Program-made: the position numbers and the translations under genes
NCBI RefSeq assembly: GCF_011682145.1
Contig: NZ_WHJH01000009.1
Coordinates: 62,001-126,000 of the forward strand
Direction of reading: 5' to 3'
DNA length: 64,000 nt
DNA from: Massilia mucilaginosa
GTDB taxonomy: Bacteria; Pseudomonadota; Gammaproteobacteria; Burkholderiales; Burkholderiaceae_D
In this document: piece by piece, positions 37,945-46,384 of the stretch
How the letters are laid out: each line of letters opens with the position of its first letter
Numbering within the stretch: position 1 is the first letter of the stretch
The notes under the pieces: model-generated
What the model was told of the DNA's origin: nothing
What the model saw: only the letters and a program-made list of their open reading frames with translations
The model's database searches: none

Positions 37945-39779
37945 GCCCGGCCGAGCTCTTGATGTCGCGCTTCCTGCTGGCCAGCGGCGGTTGCCTCGCT
38001 GCCGGCCTGGCCGTGTGGGCGGTCACCACGCTGTGCCGGCGCAGGCTGCCCGATTTTGCCGCGCAGCGCTCCCTGTGGCTGCTGAGCCAGATCACGATCG
38101 TGGCGGCCTTCCTGGTGATCCTGCTGCCGCACAGCGAACGGCTGCGCATCATTCCGCAGATCGACCTGGAGAGTGCCACGCAAAGCGGCGTGGCCAGCGC
38201 CAACACCACGGCAACCAAGGCGCCGGCCACCGGCACCCCGGCCAGCAGCGGCGCGCCGGCCAGCGAGACAAGCTGGCTGGCCAGCGGCGCGCAAGCCTGG
38301 CTGCTGATCTACCTGCTCGGGCTGGGCTATGCGATCGGCAAGCTGGTGCACGCGCGGCGCATGCTCAACGGCCTGGCCGCAGCCGGATCGCGGATGGACG
38401 CGCGCCACCCGCACGACGGCTTTGCCGGTTCCGCGCAAGCGGCCCGCACACCGGACGTGATCGAAGTCGACGCCCCCATCTCGCCCATGCTGTTCGGCCT
38501 CATCAAACCGCGCCTGCTGCTGCCGCGCCACCTGCGCAGCCTGGCGCCGGTGCAGCAGCAATTGATCGTCGCCCACGAACTGACCCACCTGCGGCGCCAC
38601 GACCTGCAATGGATGAGCGCCGGCGTGCTGCTCCAGACCCTGCTCTGGTTCAACCCCTTCATGCGCCTGCTGCGGGTGAACCTGTCCTGGGCGCAAGAAC
38701 TCGGCTGCGACCGCGACGTGTTGCGCGGACGGCCGCAGCTCCAGCGCAAGGCCTACGCGGCGGCCCTGGTGGCGCAACTGCGCTTGCAGCACCACACGGT
38801 CGCGACGGCGCTGGCCTTCGGCGGTGTCAGCGAGCGCAGCGTGGCGGCGCGCATCGCGCTGATCCGCGAACCGGCCAGCGCCCCGCGTCGCCCGTGGGCA
38901 CGCTGCGCCGCGCTCGCCAGTCTGGCCGGCATCGTGCTGGGCAGCCTTGCCTTCCAGCCAGCGCTGGCCTGGCGCATCGACGCCGCCCCGCATGCGGCAC
39001 AGAAGGCATCGCCGGCCAGCGCCAGCACATCCTCCGTCGTGCTGAGCTGCACGGCAATGATCGACGCCGCCAGCGGCCAGCGGCTGGTGCACGAAGGCCA
39101 GTGCGACGAGCGCGTGACGCCGGCGTCGACCTTCAACATTGCCGTCAGCCTGATGGGCTACGACAGCGGCTTTTTGCGCGACGAACACGCCCCGGTACTG
39201 GCGTTCAAGGAGGGCTATGCCGACTGGAACGATTCCTGGCGCGCGAGCACCGACCCGACCAGCTGGATGCGCAATTCCACCGTGTGGTACGCCCAGCAAG
39301 TCAGCGCCCACCTTGGCGCGGCGCAATTTCAGCGCTACATCAATGACTTTGACTACGGTAACCGCGAGGTCCTGGGCGAGGCCGGCGACGACAATGCCCT
39401 CCCGCTGTCGTGGATCAGTTCGACCCTGGCCATCTCGCCCGTCGAACAGCTTGCCTTCCTGCGCAAAGTGGTCAACCGCGAGCTCGGGCTGGCGCCGGCG
39501 GCGTACGACATGACCGCCCGCATCACCCGGCTCGACAAGCTGCACAACGGCTGGGAAATCCACGGCAAGACCGGCACCTCGGCGCCGGTCAGCGTCGCCG
39601 GACCCGATGACGCCCAGCACGAATACGGCTGGTTTGTCGGCTGGGCGAGCAAGGGCGGCCGCACCGTGATCTTCGCGCGCCTGGTGCTCGATCCGCGCCA
39701 GGAAGGGCACGCCGCCGGCACCAGAACCAAAAAAGCCTTCCTGCGCGACCTGCCCGCCCGCCTGGACGCGCTCAATTAA
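37941..39779 (+). CDS. BlaR1-like M56 metalloprotease with class D beta-lactamase-type sensor
   Basis: A 612-residue membrane sensor-transducer, near the size of staphylococcal BlaR1 (601). Transmembrane helices lie at about 8-30, 43-60, 115-135, 222-242 and 315-338. The M56 zinc protease motif HELTH is at 212-216 with a probable third ligand Glu253 (AQELGCDRD). Residues about 350-612 are a complete class D (OXA-type) penicillin-binding domain: S396-T-F-N399, S446-T-V448, Y472-G-N474 and K543-T-G545. In OXA enzymes and BlaR1 the first motif is S-x-x-K; here the Lys is Asn (codon AAC). Acylation at Ser396 with very poor deacylation would suit a sensor, but loss of the base could also slow acylation. 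It is coupled to blaI; the B3 gene follows 23 bases on. Confidence 0.9.
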   Translation: MSPAELLMSRFLLASGGCLAAGLAVWAVTTLCRRRLPDFAAQRSLWLLSQITIVAAFLVILLPHSERLRIIPQIDLESATQSGVASANTTATKAPATGTPASSGAPASETSWLASGAQAWLLIYLLGLGYAIGKLVHARRMLNGLAAAGSRMDARHPHDGFAGSAQAARTPDVIEVDAPISPMLFGLIKPRLLLPRHLRSLAPVQQQLIVAHELTHLRRHDLQWMSAGVLLQTLLWFNPFMRLLRVNLSWAQELGCDRDVLRGRPQLQRKAYAAALVAQLRLQHHTVATALAFGGVSERSVAARIALIREPASAPRRPWARCAALASLAGIVLGSLAFQPALAWRIDAAPHAAQKASPASASTSSVVLSCTAMIDAASGQRLVHEGQCDERVTPASTFNIAVSLMGYDSGFLRDEHAPVLAFKEGYADWNDSWRASTDPTSWMRNSTVWYAQQVSAHLGAAQFQRYINDFDYGNREVLGEAGDDNALPLSWISSTLAISPVEQLAFLRKVVNRELGLAPAAYDMTARITRLDKLHNGWEIHGKTGTSAPVSVAGPDDAQHEYGWFVGWASKGGRTVIFARLVLDPRQEGHAAGTRTKKAFLRDLPARLDALN

Positions 39780-39802
39780 ACCCACCTCATCACGGAGACA
39801 AC

Positions 39803-40663
39803 ATGAAACACCTGCTCATCGCCACCCTGCTGGCCGCCTCGCCGCTCACGCCAGCGCTGGGCGCCGACTGGAACGACCCGCAAGAACCGTTCGCCCTCTA
39901 CGGCAACACCTACTACGTCGGCGTGCGCGGCCTGAGCTCGGTGCTGATCACCTCCCCTGCCGGACACATCCTGATTGACGGCGGCAGTCCCAAGTCGGCC
40001 GTCCAGATCGTGCAGCACATCGGCCAGCTGGGATTCAAGATCGCGGACGTGAAATACATTCTCAATTCGCACGAGCACTTCGACCATGCCGGCGGCATTG
40101 CCGAACTGCAGCGTCTGTCGGGCGCCACCGTGCTGGCCAGCGTGCACGGCGAGCAAGTCCTGCGCACCGGCGCGACCAGCAAGGGCGACCCGCAATACAC
40201 CAACCTGCCGCCAACGCAAGCCCCCGTGGCCAAGACGCGCGCCGTCAAGGATGGCGAGATCGTCAAGCTCGGCCCGCTGTCGGTCAGCGCGCACTACACG
40301 CCGGGCCACACGCAGGGCGGCACCAGCTGGACCTGGCGCTCGTCCGAGGGGGGCAAGACGGCCGCCATGGTGTATGCCGACAGCCTGAACGCGATCAGCG
40401 CCGGCCCCTTCCGCTACAGTGCCAGCAAGACCTACCCGCGGGCGCGCGCCGAGCTCGAAAAGTCGATCGCCACCGTTGCCGCGTTCGATTGCGATGTGCT
40501 GGTGTCGGCCCATCCGGAAGGCAGCGGCCTGTGGGAGCGCCTGGCGCAACAGCCCACGCTGGGCAACGCCGCCTTTATCGACCGCAACGCCTGCCGCGCT
40601 TACGCCGGCGCTGCGCGTGACCGGCTGGCAAGCAAGCTGGCCGCCGAAGCCGCTCAAAAGTAA
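39803..40663 (+). CDS. Subclass B3 metallo-beta-lactamase
   Basis: A 286-residue periplasmic zinc beta-lactamase. The signal peptide ends near residue 20 (ALG-A). All six B3 zinc ligands are present: His90, His92, Asp94 and His95 in NSHEHFDHAGG (BBL 116, 118, 120, 121), His169 in TPGHTQGG (BBL 196) and His237 in SAHPEGS (BBL 263). Position BBL 116 is His, not Gln as in GOB enzymes. It resembles THIN-B of Janthinobacterium and other environmental B3 enzymes, so hydrolysis of penicillins, cephalosporins and carbapenems is expected. GGAG lies about 6 bases before the ATG. It lies 23 bases after the sensor gene and 44 before the class C gene. Confidence 0.95.
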   Translation: MKHLLIATLLAASPLTPALGADWNDPQEPFALYGNTYYVGVRGLSSVLITSPAGHILIDGGSPKSAVQIVQHIGQLGFKIADVKYILNSHEHFDHAGGIAELQRLSGATVLASVHGEQVLRTGATSKGDPQYTNLPPTQAPVAKTRAVKDGEIVKLGPLSVSAHYTPGHTQGGTSWTWRSSEGGKTAAMVYADSLNAISAGPFRYSASKTYPRARAELEKSIATVAAFDCDVLVSAHPEGSGLWERLAQQPTLGNAAFIDRNACRAYAGAARDRLASKLAAEAAQK

Positions 40664-40707
40664 ACCCCTTCGCAGCGACCACCGCCATCAGAAAAGGAAG
40701 CACCGCC

Positions 40708-41871
40708 TTGTCCACTTCGCCGAAAAAATCCACCAGCATCATCACCCTGGCCCTCATCGCGGCATGCTGCGCGCCCCTGGCCAGCCAGGCTGCCGACGAC
40801 AGCACGCGCCTGCGCGCCATGGTCGACCAGGCCATCCGCCCCATCATGGCCGAGCACGAGGTACCGGGCATGGCGGTGGCCGTGACGGTGGGCGGCAAGG
40901 CCTATTTCTTCAATTACGGCCTGGCTTCGATCAAGGACCAGACGCCGGTGAGCGAGACGACGCTGTTCGAACTGGGCTCGATCAGCAAGACCTTGACGGC
41001 AACGCTGGCCTCGTACGCGCAGGCGAGCGGCAAACTGTCGCTGGACGCGCATCCGAGCGCCTACATGGCGCAGCTGAAAGGCAGCGACATCGACAAGGCA
41101 AGCGTGCTCAACCTGGGAACCTACACCGCCGGCGGCTTGCCGCTGCAGTTTCCCGAAGCCGTCAAGGACGCGCACATGGCCGACTACTTCCGGCAATGGC
41201 AAGCGCAAGCGGCGCCCGGCACGCAGCGCCGCTATTCCAACCCCAGCCTGGGCCTGTTCGGGCATGTGACCGCGCTGGCCCTGGGCAGCGATTTTGACGA
41301 GGCGATGAACCAGCTGTTCGCGCAACTTGGCCTGAGCAGCAGCTACCTGCGCGTGCCGCCGGGCGCGGTGGCCAACCAGGCCTGGGGCTACGACGAGGAC
41401 AAGCAGGCACGCCGCATGGACCCGGGCGTACTGGCGGCGCCAACCTACGGCGTGCATTCGAGCAGCGCTGACATGATCGGCTTCATGCAGGTCAACATCG
41501 CACCGGAGCAGCTGGACGAGCCGGCGCGGCGCGCGGTGCAAGGCACGCATGTCGGCTACTTCAAGGTGGGGGCGATGGTGCAGGGCCTCGGCTGGGAGCA
41601 ATATCCCTGGCCCGTCAGCCTCAAGCGCCTGCAGGCCGGCAACTCGCGCAGCATGATCACCCAAGCCAACGCCGCCAGGCGCATCGGCGCGCCCAAGGCG
41701 CCGTCCGCGCCGACCCTGTTCAACAAGACCGGTTCCACGGGCGGATTCGGCAACTACGTTGCATTCGTTCCGGCGAAGAAGATTGCCGTCGTGATCCTGG
41801 CCAACAAGAACTATCCGATTCCGGACCGCATCAAAGCCGGACACGCGATCCTGGAGCAGCTTGCGCCATAA
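40708..41871 (+). CDS. Class C (AmpC-type) serine beta-lactamase
   Basis: A 387-residue serine beta-lactamase. The signal peptide runs to about residue 29 (ASQA). The class C catalytic set is complete: Ser91-I-S-Lys94 (ELGSISKTLTA), Tyr176-S-Asn178 (RRYSNPSLG) and Lys340-T-Gly342 (FNKTGSTGGFG). The start is a TTG at 40708 with GGAAG about 8 bases upstream, which may lower translation. It lies 44 bases behind the B3 gene with no terminator between. There is no ampR beside it, the usual regulator of ampC; the BlaI/BlaR pair upstream is the likely replacement. Confidence 0.94.
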   Translation: MSTSPKKSTSIITLALIAACCAPLASQAADDSTRLRAMVDQAIRPIMAEHEVPGMAVAVTVGGKAYFFNYGLASIKDQTPVSETTLFELGSISKTLTATLASYAQASGKLSLDAHPSAYMAQLKGSDIDKASVLNLGTYTAGGLPLQFPEAVKDAHMADYFRQWQAQAAPGTQRRYSNPSLGLFGHVTALALGSDFDEAMNQLFAQLGLSSSYLRVPPGAVANQAWGYDEDKQARRMDPGVLAAPTYGVHSSSADMIGFMQVNIAPEQLDEPARRAVQGTHVGYFKVGAMVQGLGWEQYPWPVSLKRLQAGNSRSMITQANAARRIGAPKAPSAPTLFNKTGSTGGFGNYVAFVPAKKIAVVILANKNYPIPDRIKAGHAILEQLAP

Positions 41872-42036
41872 GGCATGATCAGGCCGGGGCGGCGACGCCG
41901 TTCCCGGCCGACCCCTGGCACTTTGCACACGAGGACATGGTGTTCGATGCGCGCCGGACAGCGTCGCGCCGGCTTACAACAAGCTCATGCGCGGGAACGG
42001 ATTTTAGCGGCGGGGACGATTGGCACGACACGGTTT

Positions 42037-42522
42037 TCAGGCGGCGGACGGACATGGCCGGCCCTGTTCCCAGCACTGCAATACATGCAAGGCACTGGCG
42101 GCATGGCTGCCCCAATGAATACTGAAGTGCTCGCGCCAATAAAACACGGCGGCATCGGGATTGCCGCCATCGAGCAGATTGAGGCCGTGCTTGAGGTTAC
42201 GCCAGATATCGGCCAGGTCGTCGGCCAGGTCGCCGATCATCATTTCGCCGCACCCGGCATCGAGCGTATTGGCGCTCTGCGAGTAGTAATTGACCGGAAG
42301 CACTCCGAAGCGCGCGAACATCGCTTGCCACGCGTCATACGACACCCCGGCTGCCTCATCGCCCCAGTCGCAATCGCGCAGCGGCAGATCGAGCGCTTGC
42401 GCATACAAGCGCGCCAGGTGCCGGCGGGCGATCGGCACCTGCGCCTCGCCCGGCTGCAAATCGCCTTCGGCCCACTGGCAAAAATCGCGGGCCGATTGCG
42501 CAAATACCATGCTGCTGTCCAT
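42037..42522 (-). CDS. DUF5063 domain-containing protein
   Basis: A 161-residue cytoplasmic protein. The pattern GDLADDLADIWRNLKHGLNLLDGG near the middle (about 95-120) and the N-terminal DFCQWAEG match the DUF5063 family. Function is unknown; members occur scattered in Gram-negative genomes. It is rich in Trp and acidic residues. It ends 165 bases from ampC and is convergent with it, so it is not part of the bla operon. Confidence 0.75.
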   Translation of the reverse strand: MDSSMVFAQSARDFCQWAEGDLQPGEAQVPIARRHLARLYAQALDLPLRDCDWGDEAAGVSYDAWQAMFARFGVLPVNYYSQSANTLDAGCGEMMIGDLADDLADIWRNLKHGLNLLDGGNPDAAVFYWREHFSIHWGSHAASALHVLQCWEQGRPCPSAA

Positions 42523-42570
42523 GCTAACCCTTTTTTCAAGCAGCCATGTGAGGGGAACACGCGAGATTCA

Positions 42571-43137
42571 TCATGGCGCGAGTTCCGTTCCAGTGGCCAG
42601 CACCAGCGCCTCGATGGCCGCCAGCAACGGCCCGGCCAGCGCCGGATCAGCCACCATGCGCGCGGCATCGAATCCCTTGTTGGCCACAGCAATCAACGGC
42701 GAAGCCGCTGCGATCACGGTCCAGCCCATCGTCGTGACGATCTCAGCCAGCGCCGCCTGCGCATGCAACGCCCGCGCCGAGGTGTTGATCAGCGCCACCG
42801 GCTTGCTGCCCAGCTCGGCGCAGCCAACCAGCCAATCCAGCGCATTCTTGAACGCACCGGGCACGCCGTGCGCGTACTCCGGGCTAGCCACGATGATGCC
42901 ATCGGCCGCGCCCAGCAAGCCGCGCAGCTCGCGCACGGCTGGCGGCGGATCGGACTCGCTATCGGGATTGAAGAACGGCAACTCACCCACGCCCTCGTAC
43001 AGCACGATGCGCACCCCGGCGGGCGCCAGGGCGCAGGCCGCGCGCAGCAGCGTGGTATTGGCCGAGTCGCGCCGCAGGCTGCCGGAAAGAGCGATCAGGA
43101 TGATCATGCGTGGAGCGCTGTCGATGGAATTGAACAT
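42571..43137 (-). CDS. NADPH-dependent FMN reductase
   Basis: A 188-residue flavodoxin-like reductase. GSLRRDSANTTLLRA binds the FMN phosphate and PEYAHGVPGAFKNALDW is the signature of NADPH-dependent FMN or azo/chromate reductases. An internal start at 43107 (MIILIALSGS) is as likely as the one given, since neither has a strong ribosome site. It lies next to a PfpI/DJ-1 protein in the same orientation, a pairing often linked with oxidative stress. Confidence 0.87.
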   Translation of the reverse strand: MFNSIDSAPRMIILIALSGSLRRDSANTTLLRAACALAPAGVRIVLYEGVGELPFFNPDSESDPPPAVRELRGLLGAADGIIVASPEYAHGVPGAFKNALDWLVGCAELGSKPVALINTSARALHAQAALAEIVTTMGWTVIAAASPLIAVANKGFDAARMVADPALAGPLLAAIEALVLATGTELAP

Positions 43138-43185
43138 CGTAACAGAGTCCCACGGAACGGCGCCATGACGGCGCCGCCCGGCCGC

Positions 43186-43776
43186 TCAGGAAGACAGACC
43201 GCGATCGGCCACTGCGGGGTCGATCGCCAGCGACTCCAGCAAGGCCTTGTTGAAAGCCGGCAGGTCGTCCGGCTTGCGGCTGGTGATCAGGCGGCCGTCG
43301 ATGACCACTTCTTCGTCGGTCCATTCGGCGCCGGCATTGCGCAGATCGTTTTGCAGGCTCGGCCAGCTGGTCATGTGCCTGGCCTTGGCGATGCCGGCGT
43401 CGATCAGGGTCCAGGGACCGTGGCAAATGGCGGCAATCGGCTTTTCTTCGGCGCCGAAGGCGCGGATGAAGTCGATCGACGCCTTGTCGAGGCGTAAGGC
43501 GTCGGGGTTGGACACGCCACCCGGCAACAGCAGCGCATCGAAATCGGGCGGCGAGGCTTGCGCGACGTGCAGTTCGACCTCGAAGCTGTCGCCCTTGTCC
43601 GCATGGTTGAATCCCTGCACCTTGTCACCCTTGGCCTTGGGCGAGATCAAGGTGACCGTCGCGCCGTGTTCCTCAAGGAAACTACGCGGCGAGGTGTATT
43701 CGATTTGCTCGACGCCATCGGTCATCAGTACAGCGACGCGTTTGCCCTTGAGGGCCTGACCATTGTTTTGTTCCAT
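43186..43776 (-). CDS. PfpI/DJ-1 family protein (type 1 glutamine amidotransferase-like)
   Basis: A 196-residue DJ-1/PfpI superfamily protein. The nucleophile elbow is AICHGPWTLIDAG with its Cys near residue 118; the Glu partner lies in the N-terminal DGVEQIEYTSP. The YhbO/PfpI type protects proteins or nucleotides from glycation or other stress. The chemistry of this member is not shown by sequence. It lies 49 bases before the FMN reductase gene. Confidence 0.88.
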   Translation of the reverse strand: MEQNNGQALKGKRVAVLMTDGVEQIEYTSPRSFLEEHGATVTLISPKAKGDKVQGFNHADKGDSFEVELHVAQASPPDFDALLLPGGVSNPDALRLDKASIDFIRAFGAEEKPIAAICHGPWTLIDAGIAKARHMTSWPSLQNDLRNAGAEWTDEEVVIDGRLITSRKPDDLPAFNKALLESLAIDPAVADRGLSS

Positions 43777-43861
43777 GTGAACTCCTTTGCATCATTAATT
43801 TATCGTCAATATTGAAGGAGGATTGTAGAAGCCCTTGCCAGAACGTGTCGCCGCCTTGACC

Positions 43862-44191
43862 TTACAGGGCGCCGAGCACCCGCAAGCGCGTGCGCAGCCG
43901 GCTCACCTCGTCGGCCAGGTCGAGCACGAGGGCGGCGATTTCTTCGTTGGCATCGAGATCGTGCTCCAGGTTCACCAGGCGCCGCGCGCGCTGCAAGTCG
44001 CCGCTGCGAAAGCGCCACTGCGCGCGGGCGGGCTCGTCGAAGCCCAGGGCGATGATCTCGTCGGCGCCCAGCAAGCCGTCGCACACATGGCGCACCACCC
44101 AGTCCGGCTCGACGCCGCAGGCGCGCGCCAGTTCGTGCAGGTCGAGCGCCGCGTCGTCGAGCAGCACACCGACAATGGTCGTCGTTTCCAT
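43862..44191 (-). CDS. cbpM: Chaperone modulator CbpM
   Basis: A 109-residue MerR-like helical protein that in E. coli binds the J domain of CbpA and inhibits it. The segment LHELARACGVEPDWVVRHV is the MerR-type HTH, and the C-terminal half is a coiled coil (LDLADEVSRLRTRLRVL). The ATG at 44191 is used; a TTG at 44197 would add two residues. It follows cbpA, but a palindromic element of about 155 bases separates the two, whereas they are usually adjacent. Confidence 0.88.
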   Translation of the reverse strand: METTTIVGVLLDDAALDLHELARACGVEPDWVVRHVCDGLLGADEIIALGFDEPARAQWRFRSGDLQRARRLVNLEHDLDANEEIAALVLDLADEVSRLRTRLRVLGAL

Positions 44192-44196
44192 AGGCA

Positions 44197-44355
44197 AGTG
44201 TCCCGAGTCAGAAATTCGTTGAATAAATATGGCGATAATCGCGCCGATACCGCGTCACAAATGCTCGCCAGGCATTTGCCTGTCTGCGCTTTGTTCCTTG
44301 TCTCGGTGCGATTTCGCTATATTTAATCATCAACGAATTTCCAACTCGAGACACT
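44197..44355. repeat. Palindromic MITE-like element between cbpA and cbpM
   Basis: The left arm from 44197 (AGTGTCCCGAGTCAGAAATT...) matches the reverse complement of the right arm ending at 44355 for about 60 bases with roughly 75-80% identity, including 13 identical bases GAAATTCGTTGA-type. The centre carries a smaller hairpin CAAATGC/GCATTTG. AGGC occurs on both flanks (44192-44195 and 44356-44359) as a possible short target duplication. The right end overlaps the cbpA stop codon. Confidence 0.75.
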
Positions 44356-45277
44356 AGGCTCCCGCCTGCGCGCGCGGATTGAAGGCCATCTCGCGCGCCA
44401 TGGTGCGATACAGTTCGCGCGCGCGGTCGCTGGTGGCCGGCGGCAGCACCACTTCGAGCATGAGATACAGGTCGCCCGCCGGCGTGCCCGGAATGCCGCG
44501 CCCCTTGAGCCGCAGCTTGCGCCCCGTTTGCGAGCCGGCCGGCACGACCACCTCGACCTGGCCGGACGGCGTCGGCACGTGGATGGTGGCGCCGAGCGCG
44601 GCCTCCCACGGCGCCACCGGCACGCTGGTGTACACGTGGCGGCCCTCGACCCGGTAGCGCGGATCGGGATGGAAGCCGATTTCGAGGAACAGGTCGCCGG
44701 CGCCGGCGCCGCCGCTGCCCGCATGGCCCTGGCCGGCCAGGCGCAGCTGCTGCCCCGGCAGCACGCCCTTGGGAATGTTGACGTTGACGGTGCGCTCGCG
44801 CGTGACCACCCTGCCCTGCGCATCGTGTTCGGGCACGCGCAGGGTCACCGCGCGGGTGGAGCCGTGATAGGCGTCGGTCAGGTCGATGGTGATGGACGCG
44901 TGGATATCGTCCCCGCGCATCTGGAAGGCTTGCCCGCCGGGACGCGCGCGGCGCCCGACGTGGGCGAACAGGTCGGAAAAGAAATCGCTGGAATCGCCCG
45001 CGCCGCCGTTATCGAAGCCGGAGCCCCAGTCGGGCGGCGGACGGAATTGCTCACCGGCGCGGCGGGTGCGGCCCAGCGCATCGTAGGCGGCGCGCTTGTC
45101 GGCGTCGCCCAGCACGCCGTAGGCCTCGTTCACTTCCTTGGTCATGCGCTCGGCGTCGGGCGCGCGGCTTACATCCGGATGGTATTTGCGTACCAGCTTG
45201 CGGTACGCCTTCTTGATTTCCTCGGCGCTGGCGCCTTTGTCGATACCGAGGGTGTTGTAGTAGTCCTTGTATTCCAC
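44354..45277 (-). CDS. cbpA: Curved DNA-binding protein CbpA (DnaJ-type co-chaperone)
   Basis: A 307-residue DnaJ-like protein. The J domain (1-70) has HPD at 33-35. A short Gly/Phe linker leads to DnaJ C-terminal domains I and II (ITIDLTDAYHGSTR, GQGHAGSGG, FHPDPRYRVEGRHVY). No zinc finger is present, as in CbpA. The start is GTG at 45277 (VEYKDYYNTLGID) with GGAG about 9 bases upstream. The stop codon falls in the terminal bases of the downstream palindromic element. Confidence 0.93.
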   Translation of the reverse strand: MEYKDYYNTLGIDKGASAEEIKKAYRKLVRKYHPDVSRAPDAERMTKEVNEAYGVLGDADKRAAYDALGRTRRAGEQFRPPPDWGSGFDNGGAGDSSDFFSDLFAHVGRRARPGGQAFQMRGDDIHASITIDLTDAYHGSTRAVTLRVPEHDAQGRVVTRERTVNVNIPKGVLPGQQLRLAGQGHAGSGGAGAGDLFLEIGFHPDPRYRVEGRHVYTSVPVAPWEAALGATIHVPTPSGQVEVVVPAGSQTGRKLRLKGRGIPGTPAGDLYLMLEVVLPPATSDRARELYRTMAREMAFNPRAQAGA

Positions 45278-45375
45278 GGGCGGCGCTCCAGGATCGGTTT
45301 TGATAATCCTACAACGCTCCCGAGCGACGCAGCGCACGCTTGCCTTGTGTATTTACCAAGCCGCTTTCGAGCCGT

Positions 45376-46248
45376 TTACCGCAGACGTCGCAGCGATGAA
45401 ATCATGTTGCCCATGGGACCGAGACGCTCGTAGCGGCCCGGCCCGTAGGTCATGCAGCGCCCGCCGAAATCGGCGTGCTGGCAGAACTCCCACTGGCCGC
45501 GATGCACGATCAGGGCGTCGGCGCGGTCGTTGAAACCGAAGTCGGTCAGGTCGCGCGTGTCTTCGCGCAGCACCAGGCGCTGGCCCGAAAAGCCGCTCGA
45601 CGAAAACAGCTCCACATCGCCCTCGCGCCGGCCGCCGCCATCCTCGTCGACCAGGCGCGCCGACGATACCCGCCCGCGCAGGCCGCGTCCCAGGTCCTCG
45701 TAACGGCCCGGCGCGAAGATGCGGCAGGTGCCGCGAAAGCCTGCATCGCTGCACAGCTGCCAGCTGCCTTCGATGACCTGGGCGCTGGCGGCGCTGTCGT
45801 TGAAATCGATCTCGCTGAAATCGTCGGCGTCGCGCCGCAGGCGCCTGGCGTCGCCGTCCAGGGCGCGTGCGGAAAACAGCGCGATCATCCCGCGCTTGCC
45901 GCCATGCGGGCGAGCGCCGCCATGTGCGCGCTCGGGCACGATCTCGCGCGCCGATGAAATGCGGTCGTTGAAGCGCTCCAGGGTCGGATACTCGCCCTGC
46001 CCGTACACCGCGCAGCGGCCTTCGAAGCCGACGTCCTCGCACAGCTCCCAGCGCCCGGAGCGCACGATCATGCTCGAAGCGCGGTCGTTGAAGCCGCTCT
46101 CGACCAGGTTGGGGGTGGCCGAGCGCAAGGTCATCTCGCGGCCGTCGAAACCATCGCGCGAGAACAAGGTCAGTTCACCAGCGCTGGCGACGGCATGCGA
46201 GAAGACGGCGCCGAACAGCAGCGCGATGGTGATGCGGGATGTGAGCAT
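45376..46248 (-). CDS. Secreted beta/gamma-crystallin repeat protein
   Basis: A 290-residue exported protein. The signal peptide is about residues 1-23 (AVASA). Six Greek-key motifs form three beta/gamma-crystallin domains. The calcium clamp consensus (N/D)(N/D)xx(S/T)S appears as NDRASS, NDRISS and NDSAAS, and in decayed form as GRVSS, NDRADA and GNMISS. Each motif is preceded by a Trp-containing strand (GRWELCEDVGF, GSWQLCSDAGF, GQWEFCQHADF). Likely a calcium-binding extracytoplasmic stress or matrix protein; that is a family-level inference. Confidence 0.88.
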   Translation of the reverse strand: MLTSRITIALLFGAVFSHAVASAGELTLFSRDGFDGREMTLRSATPNLVESGFNDRASSMIVRSGRWELCEDVGFEGRCAVYGQGEYPTLERFNDRISSAREIVPERAHGGARPHGGKRGMIALFSARALDGDARRLRRDADDFSEIDFNDSAASAQVIEGSWQLCSDAGFRGTCRIFAPGRYEDLGRGLRGRVSSARLVDEDGGGRREGDVELFSSSGFSGQRLVLREDTRDLTDFGFNDRADALIVHRGQWEFCQHADFGGRCMTYGPGRYERLGPMGNMISSLRRLR

Positions 46249-46384
46249 GGGACGGTCCTCGATGTGCGATGCCCCGATTGTGACCATCTCGCGGCCGCAG
46301 CGCCAGTGGCGCGGCCCGAAGATGTGTAACAAGTCTTTACGCGGACCGGTGTGAGCAGCGTCCCTGTTTGCGCTAACTTGTGCT

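Noticed and set aside
39803-40663. Glyoxalase II or other non-lactamase MBL-fold hydrolase for the B3 gene
   Set aside because: The signal peptide, the B3 ligand pattern with His at the BBL 121 position, and the bla context favour a beta-lactamase.
40708-41871. Esterase or D-aminopeptidase of the beta-lactamase family for the class C gene
   Set aside because: The YxN and KTG motifs and the AmpC-like size and spacing are all present, and it sits in the bla operon; a weak esterase activity cannot be excluded.
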